DNA of 64,000 nt, taken from NCBI GenBank assembly GCA_965224435.1, contig OZ245048.1:2356001-2420000 (forward strand), written 5' to 3'. Position numbers and translations under genes: made by a program. The DNA comes from JAJRQY01 sp965224435. GTDB taxonomy: Bacteria; Actinomycetota; Acidimicrobiia; Acidimicrobiales; SZUA-35. The stretch's first letter is position 1. Each line of letters begins with the position of its first letter. Below are positions 28,555-36,635 of this stretch, piece by piece. Under the pieces are notes generated by a model. The model had not been told where the DNA came from. It saw only the letters and a list, made by a program, of their open reading frames with translations, and searched no databases.

Positions 28555-29676
28555 TCAAGGGATGAGCCCCTTCGGGGCATGGGTAATCGGTTCGCAACCT
28601 TTATCAGTGACAAGCACAGAGTCTTCAACACGAACGCCTCCGAATCCAGGGAGATACGCACCAGGCTCGACTGTCACCATGAGGCCAGCTCGGAGGATAC
28701 CGACCGACCGACTGGACAACATGGGTTGCTCATGGATCTCTAGACCGAGACTGTGCCCTGTCCCATGAACAAAGGCATCGCCGTAACCCCGATCAGCCAA
28801 CAAGTCCCGACACGCGCTGTCAACATCGACCAGCGGCACTCCTGCTTTCACCGCACTCACGCCAGCTGCTTGGGCAGAAGCCACCGCGTCATAGAGGTCG
28901 CGTTGCTTAGCCGAGGCTTGCCCGCCGATGACATAGGTTCGGGTCATGTCGCTGCCGTAGCCGTCGATCTTGGCCCCAAAGTCGATAATGACCAGATCGC
29001 CGGCAGCGAAGACTCGATCAGTTGGCTGGTGGTGTGGCTTGGCGCTGTTTGGGCCGGAGGCAACAATGGTGTCAAAACTAAGCCCTTCGGAGCCAAGAGT
29101 CAGCATCTTGTAGTCGAGCTGAGCGGCAAAGCTCCGTTCGTTCATTCCGACCGTCAGATCACCCAGCTGTAGGGCCAAGGCCTGGTCGGCGATATTGGCT
29201 GCGGCTTCCAGCCTGGCCCGTTCGCCCGCATCCTTGATCTGGCGCATCTCATCAACAAGCCCTGGTTTGTTGACGAACAGCGAGCGGGGCAAAGCCGTTG
29301 CGATCTTTTCCAGACGGTCAATGCTGAGATGGTCGGACTCGATCCCGACCCTTGTCAGGGGCCACGGGCTCTGCTCAAGCTCGGCCACCCCTTCTTCAGG
29401 ACCAACCGGCTGGATCGAGATCTCAATGTGGTCAATCAGTTTCGCTTGGGTTAGCTCCTGAGCGGCCTGACTTCGATAACGACCGTCACTAAAAAGGATG
29501 GCCTTGTCTTGACTGATCAGCAACTGACCGTTGGAACCGGTAAACCCACTAATCCAGCGGACGTTGACTGGCTTGGTAACCCAAATGGCTGAGAGATCGT
29601 CTTCAATGAGCAGCTGACGCAGGGCGGTTAGCCTGGCCCGACGGTTCATCGGGGGCAGGGCTGCTGAGACGGTCAT
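28555..29676 (-). CDS. M24 family Xaa-Pro peptidase
   Basis: A 373-residue creatinase/aminopeptidase-P-type metallopeptidase. After an N-terminal creatinase domain (to about residue 135), all five dinuclear metal ligands are visible: DFGAKIDGYGSDMTRT (two Asp), HGTGHSLGLEIHE (His), VTVEPGAYLPG (Glu) and GVRVEDSVLV (Glu). The position directly upstream of efp is the standard location of PepQ/YqhT-type enzymes. Whether it acts as dipeptidase or aminopeptidase is not decidable here. Confidence 0.9.
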   Translation of the reverse strand: MTVSAALPPMNRRARLTALRQLLIEDDLSAIWVTKPVNVRWISGFTGSNGQLLISQDKAILFSDGRYRSQAAQELTQAKLIDHIEISIQPVGPEEGVAELEQSPWPLTRVGIESDHLSIDRLEKIATALPRSLFVNKPGLVDEMRQIKDAGERARLEAAANIADQALALQLGDLTVGMNERSFAAQLDYKMLTLGSEGLSFDTIVASGPNSAKPHHQPTDRVFAAGDLVIIDFGAKIDGYGSDMTRTYVIGGQASAKQRDLYDAVASAQAAGVSAVKAGVPLVDVDSACRDLLADRGYGDAFVHGTGHSLGLEIHEQPMLSSRSVGILRAGLMVTVEPGAYLPGFGGVRVEDSVLVTDKGCEPITHAPKGLIP

Positions 29677-29710
29677 GACAAGACACTCACAGCAAGACTC
29701 ACAGTCAAAC

Positions 29711-30154
29711 TCATGCGGTGAGCGCGGATGCGGCCGCTTGGACCGCTATCCGATAGCCATCTGGACCAAAACCAACGATGGAGCCAGTTGCCACTGGCGC
29801 CACCACTGAGACGTGTCGCCATGGTTCTCGCGCGTTGGGATTCGACAGGTGCAGCTCGACGACTACTCCTTCAAAGGCGGCAAGCGCATCATGAATCGCC
29901 CAGGAGTAGTGGGTGAAGGCCCCCGGGTTGATGATGATCGCGTCGTGCACTCCCCTGGCTTCTTGAATCTTGTCAACCAGCACACCTTCCGTATTGGACT
30001 GGTGGTGCACCAGATCAAGGTCGGCCAACAGCGCTGCCTGGGATGCCAACTCAACCAGATCTTCAAGTGTGCTTGAACCATAGATCTCTGGTTGGCGTTC
30101 TCCTAGCAGATTCAGGTTCGGCCCAGAAAGCAGGAGGATGGACTTCTTATTCAT
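29711..30154 (-). CDS. aroQ: Type II 3-dehydroquinate dehydratase
   Basis: Third step of the shikimate pathway. The 147-residue protein shows the type II signature LSGPNLNLLGERQPEIYGS, with the catalytic Tyr in EIYGS. It also has NPGAFTHYSWAIHDAL and ELHLSNPNAREPWRHVS. Length matches the dodecameric family. It follows aroKB after 11 bases. Confidence 0.95.
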   Translation of the reverse strand: MNKKSILLLSGPNLNLLGERQPEIYGSSTLEDLVELASQAALLADLDLVHHQSNTEGVLVDKIQEARGVHDAIIINPGAFTHYSWAIHDALAAFEGVVVELHLSNPNAREPWRHVSVVAPVATGSIVGFGPDGYRIAVQAAASALTA

Positions 30155-30165
30155 GGTTGTGCGTC

Positions 30166-31869
30166 TCAGCTTTCGTTCATTCGGTGGAGGCAGTCCAGCA
30201 GAAGACCTTCGTCTTCGATACCTACTGGTTCAACTCCATCTGGTCCGTCAAGAACAAAGGTAATGCCTCGGGCCGCCTTCTTGTCCCGTTTAAAGAGCTG
30301 GACGAGGGATTCACAATCGGACCCCTCAGGCAGTTCGGTTGCCAGCTCATAGCCCTGCACCACTCGCCGATGTTCATCCACCCGAGACTGATCGATCCGG
30401 CCAAGTGCTTTGGCCAGCTCAGCGGCATAGATCAACCCAATGGCGACACCTTCACCATGGCGAATCCCGTATACCCCTTGAGCCTTCTCCGCTGAAGCGG
30501 TCTCTAAGGCGTGCCCTAGGGTGTGTCCATAGTTGAGGATGGCTCGCCGTCCACCTTCGCGCTCATCGTCGGCGACGACGTCAGCCTTGATTCGAACGCA
30601 TGCGGCCACACGTTCGGCCAGGGTCAGTTCGTCGAGAGGCTGTCCGTGGCCTGACTCGCCCAAGAAGTGGTATTTCGCAAGTTCCCCGAGTCCGCTGCGA
30701 AACTCTCGTGAGGGCAGGGTCGAAAGGGTGTCGGTGTCGCAAATGACAGCGGTTGGCTGCCAGAACGCCCCAACAAGGTTCTTTCCTTCGGGGAGGTTGA
30801 CCCCACACTTGCCACCGATTGCGGCGTCGATTTGCCCGAGCAGGGTGGTGGATACATGAATCACCTTGATCCCGCGGTGATAGGTCGAGGCGACAAAGCC
30901 ACCGAGGTCAGTTACCACTCCACCTCCGACCGCGACGACCATGTCGTCCCGGGTCATTCCCCACTGGGCAAAGGATCGAGCGAGATCCTCAACCACCGAC
31001 ATGCGCTTGGCTCGCTCGCCCGCCTCGACCATGAAAACCTGATGATCGACGCCCGGATCAACAGCGACGTCGATGCCGCGTTGAGTAACAAGTGCTACCC
31101 GCTCGACCCCGTCGGGAATGAGCGCCGCCAGTTCTTGTCGAGCCCCGGGCCCAACAAGGACGGGATAACTCCTGCCATGGTCAAGCTGAACATGTTCCAC
31201 GATCAAGGTGGCGTCACTCGATGCAGGTTGCTCTCGTTCTTGCATGGGAACCGGGCCGGCTCCATGCGAGGACTCTGCCTCCTCGCCGTCACTGGATCGA
31301 ATGAGAGAACTAAGGGAGGCGACCACATCGGGGATGTGCTGACCAGTGGTAACAATCGAAAGGTCCGCGACCTGGCGATACCAATCGTCGCGGTCGCTCA
31401 TCAATTGCTGCAAGACCCCACGGGCATCGCCGGCCAGGAGAGGGCGTTCGGCCTCGTGAGACGTCCGGTGAACTAGATCATCCAGGTCGGCTTGCAGCCA
31501 AAGCACAAGAGGGCCCTGAGTGAGCAGTGTGCGATTGGTCTCAGTGACGACTGCTCCTCCGCCGGTGGAAAGCACAACGTCGGCTCCAAGAGCCAGGCAT
31601 TCCGCCAAGGCTTTCGCTTCGAGCTGACGGAATCCTTGTTCGCCCTTCTCGTTGAATATCTGGGAGACGGGGCGGCCAGTGTTGTCAACAATGTATTGAT
31701 CGAGATCCACGAACTTTCGGTCGAGCTCACGAGCGAGATGGGTTCCGATTGTGCTCTTGCCAACACCGGTCATGCCAACAATGACAATGCATCGGTCCTG
31801 CCAGCCGACGCTTTGCTGGGTCGTGTCGCTTTGACGGGAGCTTTCTCGATCCTGGGCGTCCTGGGTCAC
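30166..31869 (-). CDS. aroKB: Fused shikimate kinase / 3-dehydroquinate synthase
   Basis: One 567-residue protein joining two shikimate-pathway enzymes. The AroK part (about residues 26-190) has the P-loop GMTGVGKSTIG, the shikimate-binding DLDQYIVDNTG and STGGGAVV. The AroB part (about 220-560) has GGGVVTDLGGFVASTYHRG, DAAIGGKCGVNLPEGKNL, and the metal-binding GHTLGHALE and RHGEGVAIGL motifs. The linker in between (190-220) is Ser/Glu-rich. Fused AroKB enzymes are known in other bacteria such as Thermotoga. Both active sites look intact. It is followed by aroQ; chorismate synthase is not nearby. Confidence 0.93.
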   Translation of the reverse strand: MTQDAQDRESSRQSDTTQQSVGWQDRCIVIVGMTGVGKSTIGTHLARELDRKFVDLDQYIVDNTGRPVSQIFNEKGEQGFRQLEAKALAECLALGADVVLSTGGGAVVTETNRTLLTQGPLVLWLQADLDDLVHRTSHEAERPLLAGDARGVLQQLMSDRDDWYRQVADLSIVTTGQHIPDVVASLSSLIRSSDGEEAESSHGAGPVPMQEREQPASSDATLIVEHVQLDHGRSYPVLVGPGARQELAALIPDGVERVALVTQRGIDVAVDPGVDHQVFMVEAGERAKRMSVVEDLARSFAQWGMTRDDMVVAVGGGVVTDLGGFVASTYHRGIKVIHVSTTLLGQIDAAIGGKCGVNLPEGKNLVGAFWQPTAVICDTDTLSTLPSREFRSGLGELAKYHFLGESGHGQPLDELTLAERVAACVRIKADVVADDEREGGRRAILNYGHTLGHALETASAEKAQGVYGIRHGEGVAIGLIYAAELAKALGRIDQSRVDEHRRVVQGYELATELPEGSDCESLVQLFKRDKKAARGITFVLDGPDGVEPVGIEDEGLLLDCLHRMNES

Positions 31870-31883
31870 CGCCAGAGGTTACC

Positions 31884-32642
31884 TCAGAGGCCGATGACCC
31901 GTTCGGACAGTGCAACCATCGCCATGGTGCCAACCACCAAGCCTGGCCCCATGGGGATTTCTGCTTTGGGTCCCAGAACCTTGAGACCACGCAGGCTCAG
32001 TCCGACAATGGACGAGCCAAGCAGTCCAATAATCAGGGCGTAAAAAGAGAGCCGAGCTGCAGCGAAGGGATCAATGGTCAGCCAACCGAGGGCGAGACCA
32101 AGGGTCGGAGCGAGCTTGGCATCACCGAGTCCCATACCTGGCGGATAGGCCAAGAAGGCCAACAAGATCGCTCCACCAAAGACGAGGGCGCCGATGACGG
32201 CGGGCCAGATCGCCTCTTCATGCCCTTGGGGACCGCTCAACGTTAGAACAGCGAACAGTGCAATGGCAAAGGCTGGATAGGTCAAGATGTTCAACAGCAG
32301 ATGAGTCTCGATATCGATCACCGACATCACGACCAGAGCAGCGAACAAGACTAGATAGGGAATCAGCATCCAGGTCGAGCCGAAACGCCAAGCGGCCAGG
32401 CCGAAGGTGGCTGCGGTACCAAGATCAACCAGCAGGTAACGCCAATTTCGATGAGCCGAGTCCGAAGGGCACCGACGAAACCAATGCAGGATCGGGATGA
32501 GCGATTGAGGTCCGAGGTCAGCGGAGCACTGCTGGCAGCGATGCTGAGCCTCAGGCCGTTCGCGTTCAACGGCCCGGTCAACGACGATCCCTAGAAGGGG
32601 TCCGATGACCAGGCCGCAGAAGGCGACTATTGCAATGAGCAC
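31884..32642 (-). CDS. Type IV prepilin peptidase (A24 family)
   Basis: A polytopic membrane protein of 252 residues. The two catalytic aspartates are seen in VMSVIDIETHLL and GMGLGDAKL (the GxGD motif). The N-terminal methyltransferase domain has a cytoplasmic zinc-finger-like region with CQQC but only one of the second pair of cysteines (RRCPSDS), so the four-Cys site is incomplete. The start is GTG at 32642, three bases after the DUF4388 gene. It would process type IV pilin-like proteins; no pilin gene is in the window. Confidence 0.85.
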   Translation of the reverse strand: MLIAIVAFCGLVIGPLLGIVVDRAVERERPEAQHRCQQCSADLGPQSLIPILHWFRRCPSDSAHRNWRYLLVDLGTAATFGLAAWRFGSTWMLIPYLVLFAALVVMSVIDIETHLLLNILTYPAFAIALFAVLTLSGPQGHEEAIWPAVIGALVFGGAILLAFLAYPPGMGLGDAKLAPTLGLALGWLTIDPFAAARLSFYALIIGLLGSSIVGLSLRGLKVLGPKAEIPMGPGLVVGTMAMVALSERVIGL

Positions 32643-32645
32643 GAA

Positions 32646-33920
32646 CTACCGGTCGTTGCGGAGGTAACGCATGAGGATGCTGCCACCATCTTCCTTGGCT
32701 CCGGTGAGTGATTCGTCAAGAAGTTCACCACTCTCGAAGGGGGATTCCTCTTCAAGGTTGGCCGAGAAGGAATCAATCTCCGAAGGCGATGGAGGAGGAG
32801 GCATCGGAGGGCGATCCTCCGAGGACTCGGTCTCCAGTGCCGATGCTGGTGCCTCAATTGGGGCATTAAGTCCGAAGGGAGACGGTCCAGGAGGAGGAGC
32901 AAATGGATCACTCGCTGGGGTCAGAGCTTGCTCAGCCTCAGCGACAGGAGCAACCTCGGCCACAGGGGCGGCTGCCATGAAGTCAGTGCTAGCTGAGGTG
33001 GCCAGGACCGATTCCGCTCCCGAAGGGCGCTCTGGAAGAGCGAAGGGGGCAATCTCGGCAACGACAGTTTCTGGCGTGGCTACAGCTTCTTCAGCTACGA
33101 CGGTGTCCGGAGTAGCTTCAACGATTGTTTCCTCAACAACAGGTGCTTCGGCCGTATCGACCTCAGCAACAGGCGCAGTTTCAGCAACAACGGCTTCAGC
33201 AACAACGGCTTCAGCAACAACGGTCTCAGCAACAACGGTCTCAGCAACAACGGGGGTTGGTGCCTCAACTGGCTCAGCCGACGGCGCTACTGCAGACTCA
33301 GCCTCAGCAACCATGGATGGCTCCGGGATCACTGCTTCGGCTACAACGACCGTCGACGCAGACTTGGCAGCATCAGCCGGGTCGCTGATTGTCAGCAGTC
33401 CCCGCTGGATCATCTGCATGATTCGACGACTACCGTCGACCTCATCAAGTCCAAGCTGATCACAAACCGGCTCGACCGTGGCATTGCCACTGACGGCAAT
33501 AACGGTCTTCCATTCCGAACGGCTGATTTCCAGCTCGTCACCGGGAAGCTCGTCAGCCAGGCTGATGGTGTGAGCTAGTGATGGCACGACACTCTCGATG
33601 GTGCGCCACTCGGCCAAGCGGTCCTGAGCGAGCTGCACGACAAAGTCGACCTGCTCGGGGCTGCCGATCTCAGTCGGAACATCATCGATCATGAAGGAGA
33701 AGGTGCCGTCGGCGAACCGAAGCATCTCGAACACAACATCTTCGACGCCGGCTTTACCCGGAATTTTGCTGGCTTCGGCTGCCGTGAGGCTGCCCTTGTC
33801 TAGCCAGAGTGAGCCGGTTCCGCGATTACCGCTGAGCCGGAGTCGCCCTGACTTCGAGGTGGACGCAAGTAGCCCGAGTACCTCGTCAAGGGCGAAATCG
33901 TCCAATGATCCCTGAAGCAT
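32646..33920 (-). CDS. DUF4388 (PATAN-type) domain protein with long Ala/Val/Glu repeat region
   Basis: A 424-residue protein. The N-terminal DUF4388 domain (about 1-105) begins MLQGSLDDFALDEVLGLLA and has SGRLRLSGNRGTGSLWLDKG. A second ordered region (about 110-185) ends IMQMIQRGLLTI, typical of these proteins. Residues 190-385 are low-complexity, dominated by AVVAE-type repeats and then Pro-rich. A short conserved end, SILMRYLRNDR, closes the protein. DUF4388 proteins are linked to gliding and pilus regulation in other phyla. The next gene is a prepilin peptidase, so a type IV pilus or secretion role is a reasonable guess. Confidence 0.75.
   Translation of the reverse strand: MLQGSLDDFALDEVLGLLASTSKSGRLRLSGNRGTGSLWLDKGSLTAAEASKIPGKAGVEDVVFEMLRFADGTFSFMIDDVPTEIGSPEQVDFVVQLAQDRLAEWRTIESVVPSLAHTISLADELPGDELEISRSEWKTVIAVSGNATVEPVCDQLGLDEVDGSRRIMQMIQRGLLTISDPADAAKSASTVVVAEAVIPEPSMVAEAESAVAPSAEPVEAPTPVVAETVVAETVVAEAVVAEAVVAETAPVAEVDTAEAPVVEETIVEATPDTVVAEEAVATPETVVAEIAPFALPERPSGAESVLATSASTDFMAAAPVAEVAPVAEAEQALTPASDPFAPPPGPSPFGLNAPIEAPASALETESSEDRPPMPPPPSPSEIDSFSANLEEESPFESGELLDESLTGAKEDGGSILMRYLRNDR
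33181..33255. repeat. 15-bp tandem repeat array in the DUF4388 gene
   Basis: Five consecutive 15-bp units start with TCAGCAACAACGG at 33181, 33196, 33211, 33226 and 33241, with one or two variable end bases. On the coding (minus) strand they give the repeated pentapeptide VVAE(T/A). Related but more diverged units flank the array on both sides, so the low-complexity region grew by repeat expansion. There are no spacers, so it is not CRISPR. Confidence 0.88.
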
Positions 33921-34044
33921 GAAATGTTCCCTTTCGTTTGCCTACAGGTGGTTGATCGGACGGACCATTACGAATATGAGTTCCCGCGGGAAGTTTTCTG
34001 CTGACAAGACCGAGCCGACGAAGGGTCAGACTGGGACCTCTTGA

Positions 34045-34896
34045 TCAGGATCGTGGAGCTGATTGATTGGTTGGTAACCAGTTGCTGACGGATTCACGCA
34101 TGACTTGGAGGGGGGCGTCCGCCCCGGTGAAGTGTTGAAAGGATGCGGCCGCCTGATGAACCAGCATTCCAAGGCCACCAATCGTTGTGGCCCCGACTGC
34201 TTCAGCATCGCGCAGGAGCTGGGTTGTGGTTGGCACGTAGACAATGTCGGCCACAAGATGATGGGGCTGGATCAAAACCTTGTCCAGCGGGCTTGTGTTG
34301 TCCTCTCCCATTCCAACAGACGTGGCATTGACAATCAGATCCGCCGATGCGATGTCGCTTGCGGACCCGGCAGACGCAACCGCAGTCATGTCTGCTGCCG
34401 CACGAGCGCGTTCTGATGAGCGGTTCACAATCGTGATGGAGTCTGCCCCATGTCGTGCCAGGGCATCAATGATCGCTCGGGCCGCTCCCCCGGCCCCGAG
34501 TACAGCCACTCGCATGCCCGAGGGCACAACACCAAGTTCAGTTTCGAGGGCAGAAACAAAACCGTCACCGTCGGTATTGTCTCCAACCAACGTGTTGCCG
34601 TCCCAGAACACACAATTGCAGGCGCCGAGCTTGGCTACTGCCGCAGTTTGACGATCGACAGCGGCAGCGGCTTGAGCCTTGTGGGGCATGGTCACATTCA
34701 ACCCCGATATGCCAAGCGTTCGCATTGCTTCGATGGCGCTGGCACCATTGCCGTCGGCTACCGGCAAGGCAATATAGGTCCAATCCAAATCAAGGGCAGC
34801 GAAGGCCGCGTTGTGAATGATTGGCGACAGGCTGTGGGTGATCGGGGCGCCGATCACCGCCGCCACTTGTGTTCGTCCCGTGAGTATCGGTGCCAT
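34045..34896 (-). CDS. aroE: Shikimate dehydrogenase
   Basis: NADPH-dependent reduction of 3-dehydroshikimate. The 283-residue protein has the shikimate-binding GAPITHSLSPIIHN, the catalytic Lys in NVTMPHKAQA, the Asp in GDNTDGDGF and the nucleotide loop VLGAGGAARAI. It follows mltG by 20 bases, the mltG-aroE order seen in actinobacteria. The expected following aroC is replaced here by the DUF4388 and prepilin peptidase genes. A 124-base gap separates it from the DUF4388 gene and probably holds a promoter. Confidence 0.94.
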   Translation of the reverse strand: MAPILTGRTQVAAVIGAPITHSLSPIIHNAAFAALDLDWTYIALPVADGNGASAIEAMRTLGISGLNVTMPHKAQAAAAVDRQTAAVAKLGACNCVFWDGNTLVGDNTDGDGFVSALETELGVVPSGMRVAVLGAGGAARAIIDALARHGADSITIVNRSSERARAAADMTAVASAGSASDIASADLIVNATSVGMGEDNTSPLDKVLIQPHHLVADIVYVPTTTQLLRDAEAVGATTIGGLGMLVHQAAASFQHFTGADAPLQVMRESVSNWLPTNQSAPRS

Positions 34897-34916
34897 CAGC
34901 AGCAGGATCCCACTGC

Positions 34917-36146
34917 TTAACAGAGCCCAAGGTCTTGACAGATCTTCTTCGCTTCGTTGAACTCTTCAATGGTTTCGGTGAAGGTGTGGCGACCGGCTGG
35001 ATCGGTCAACACGTAGAACAGGTAAGTGGTCTCCTCTGGATTGATTGCCGCTGCAAGGGAAGCCTTGCTGGGAGAATTGATGGGGGTTGGCGGCAACCCG
35101 AGCACACCACGACATCCGTAAGGGCCCCCTGCGTCCAGAATGTCTCTGGTCAGTTCAACCTTACGATCCCCGGTGCCATAGATACAGGTGGCATCGATCC
35201 CCAGTGGTTCTTGCTCTCGCAAACGGTTGTAGATCACGCTGGCAACCAAGGGGCGTTCATCGGGAACACGTGTCTCGGCTTCAATCAGCGACGCCACGAT
35301 CAAGACCTCATAGGCCGACAGATTTAGTGGTGACTCCGCCGTTCCGTAGGACAAGTCTCCCGTCACATTGCTGAACTCATCGGACATCTTGAGCAAGATC
35401 TCCAACGCATCAGCTTCTTCACTGATCTCATAGGTGTCGGGAAACAACAAGCCTTCCCAACTGCTCGTGCCGTCGGGTCGGTAGCGGGGCAGGATCTGCC
35501 CCGTCGTGAGTACGGCCCGCAACTGGGCTTCGCTTACTCCGTCAATTTGGGCGGCGATTTCGGGAAGCATCTCATCGACCCAGAGTCCTTCACGGATAGT
35601 GAATCGCTGGAAGGTCTGAGGTTTGGGACCAAGATTGAGTACGGCAATGGCTTCGTCCGCAGAGGAGTTGGTGTACAGGACGTACTCTCCAGCCTGGAAG
35701 TTGCCTTCGTCGTTCCACTCGGCGTAGTAGCGGAAGAAGGTCGAGTTGGGAACAATGTCCTTCTGTTGAAGCAAACGCCCGATGTTGGCGGTCGTCGCTC
35801 CGTTAGGGATAATGATGGCAACAGCTTCTTCTGGCTCACCAACGGGATCAAGCTGCTGGTCAAACCAGGTCCGAACCTTGCCTACAACGAAAAGCCCGAA
35901 CCACAAGAAGATCGCGACCAGGACCAGACCTCGCCCGATCCGATACCAGGCTGGTCGAATATTGACGTAGGCCGCGTTATCGGTATCGATCTCCGAAGGT
36001 CCAGCTGGGTCGGGTTGGCCGGCATCGAAAAGCCGCTCGTCTTCGGAAATGCCGTTTTCAGAAGCACCGTCAACGAGCACATCGCTGGCTCGTGTCGGCT
36101 CATTCTCCGGATCGTGATCTTGATCGAACATAGTCACCGGCGACAT
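34917..36146 (-). CDS. mltG: Endolytic peptidoglycan transglycosylase MltG (YceG-like)
   Basis: Cleaves nascent glycan strands at the membrane. The protein has an acidic cytoplasmic N-terminus of ~85 residues, one transmembrane helix (GLVLVAIFLWFGLFVVG) and a YceG domain. The catalytic Glu is in ASLIEAETRVPDERPLVA, followed by NRLREQEPLGIDAT and the GLPPTPINSP motif. The usual YNTY just before GLPP reads YGCRG here. The start is ATG 36146 or 36131; the longer in-frame extension overlaps ruvX and is rejected. It sits between ruvX and aroE, its normal actinobacterial place. Confidence 0.9.
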   Translation of the reverse strand: MSPVTMFDQDHDPENEPTRASDVLVDGASENGISEDERLFDAGQPDPAGPSEIDTDNAAYVNIRPAWYRIGRGLVLVAIFLWFGLFVVGKVRTWFDQQLDPVGEPEEAVAIIIPNGATTANIGRLLQQKDIVPNSTFFRYYAEWNDEGNFQAGEYVLYTNSSADEAIAVLNLGPKPQTFQRFTIREGLWVDEMLPEIAAQIDGVSEAQLRAVLTTGQILPRYRPDGTSSWEGLLFPDTYEISEEADALEILLKMSDEFSNVTGDLSYGTAESPLNLSAYEVLIVASLIEAETRVPDERPLVASVIYNRLREQEPLGIDATCIYGTGDRKVELTRDILDAGGPYGCRGVLGLPPTPINSPSKASLAAAINPEETTYLFYVLTDPAGRHTFTETIEEFNEAKKICQDLGLC

Positions 36147-36174
36147 CGTAGAGGCTGCAGGACCAGACGTAGGG

Positions 36175-36615
36175 TCAATGGTCCAAACCAGGGTCCGAAC
36201 CCGAGGTCCGGGAGTCCAACCAATGCTGCAGCAGCACCGCGGCTGCAACCTGATCAACAACATCACGCTTCTTTGAGCCCTTGGTTCCGCCCCGGTTCAG
36301 CGAATCATGAGCAGTCACGGTTGTGAACCGCTCATCAATGGTGTCCACCGGGATGTGCAATCGCTTGCGCAGGCCCTTGATCTCTGAGCGAATCAGCCGA
36401 ACTGCTGGCCCTTCTGATCCGTCCAACGAGTAGGGCATTCCAATAACAATGATCTCCGCGCCGATTTCAAGGACAATCTCTTCGATCCTGCCGTGCTCAA
36501 TGGTGCGATCCCCAACCCGCTTGATGGTCTCAAACGGGGTGGCAATCATTCCAAGAGAATCACAAATGGCAATACCAATCCGCTTGCTACCAAAATCAAC
36601 GCCAACTGCTCTCAT
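36175..36615 (-). CDS. ruvX: Putative pre-16S rRNA nuclease / Holliday junction resolvase (YqgF)
   Basis: A 146-residue RNase H-fold protein. The catalytic Asp is in VGVDFGSKRIGIAICD, with VIGMPYSLDGSEGPA, the Glu in VDTIDERFTTV and the last Asp in VVDQVAAAVLLQHWL. E. coli YqgF is implicated in 16S rRNA 5' processing, and the name RuvX reflects an older resolvase prediction. It follows alaS after 20 bases, as is common. Confidence 0.92.
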   Translation of the reverse strand: MRAVGVDFGSKRIGIAICDSLGMIATPFETIKRVGDRTIEHGRIEEIVLEIGAEIIVIGMPYSLDGSEGPAVRLIRSEIKGLRKRLHIPVDTIDERFTTVTAHDSLNRGGTKGSKKRDVVDQVAAAVLLQHWLDSRTSGSDPGLDH

Positions 36616-36635
36616 AGGAAGTCTTAACCTTGGCC

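Noticed and set aside
33181..33255. Possible CRISPR or regulatory iterons
   Set aside because: The 15-bp units are coding repeats giving VVAE pentapeptides in frame, with no spacers.
32671..33459. Plus-strand Ser/Ala/Thr-rich frame of 262 codons opposite the DUF4388 gene
   Set aside because: Mirror image of the repetitive coding strand; low complexity and no family similarity.
34962..36266. A longer MltG start at 36266
   Set aside because: It would overlap ruvX by about 90 bases and the added residues look like antisense-frame sequence.
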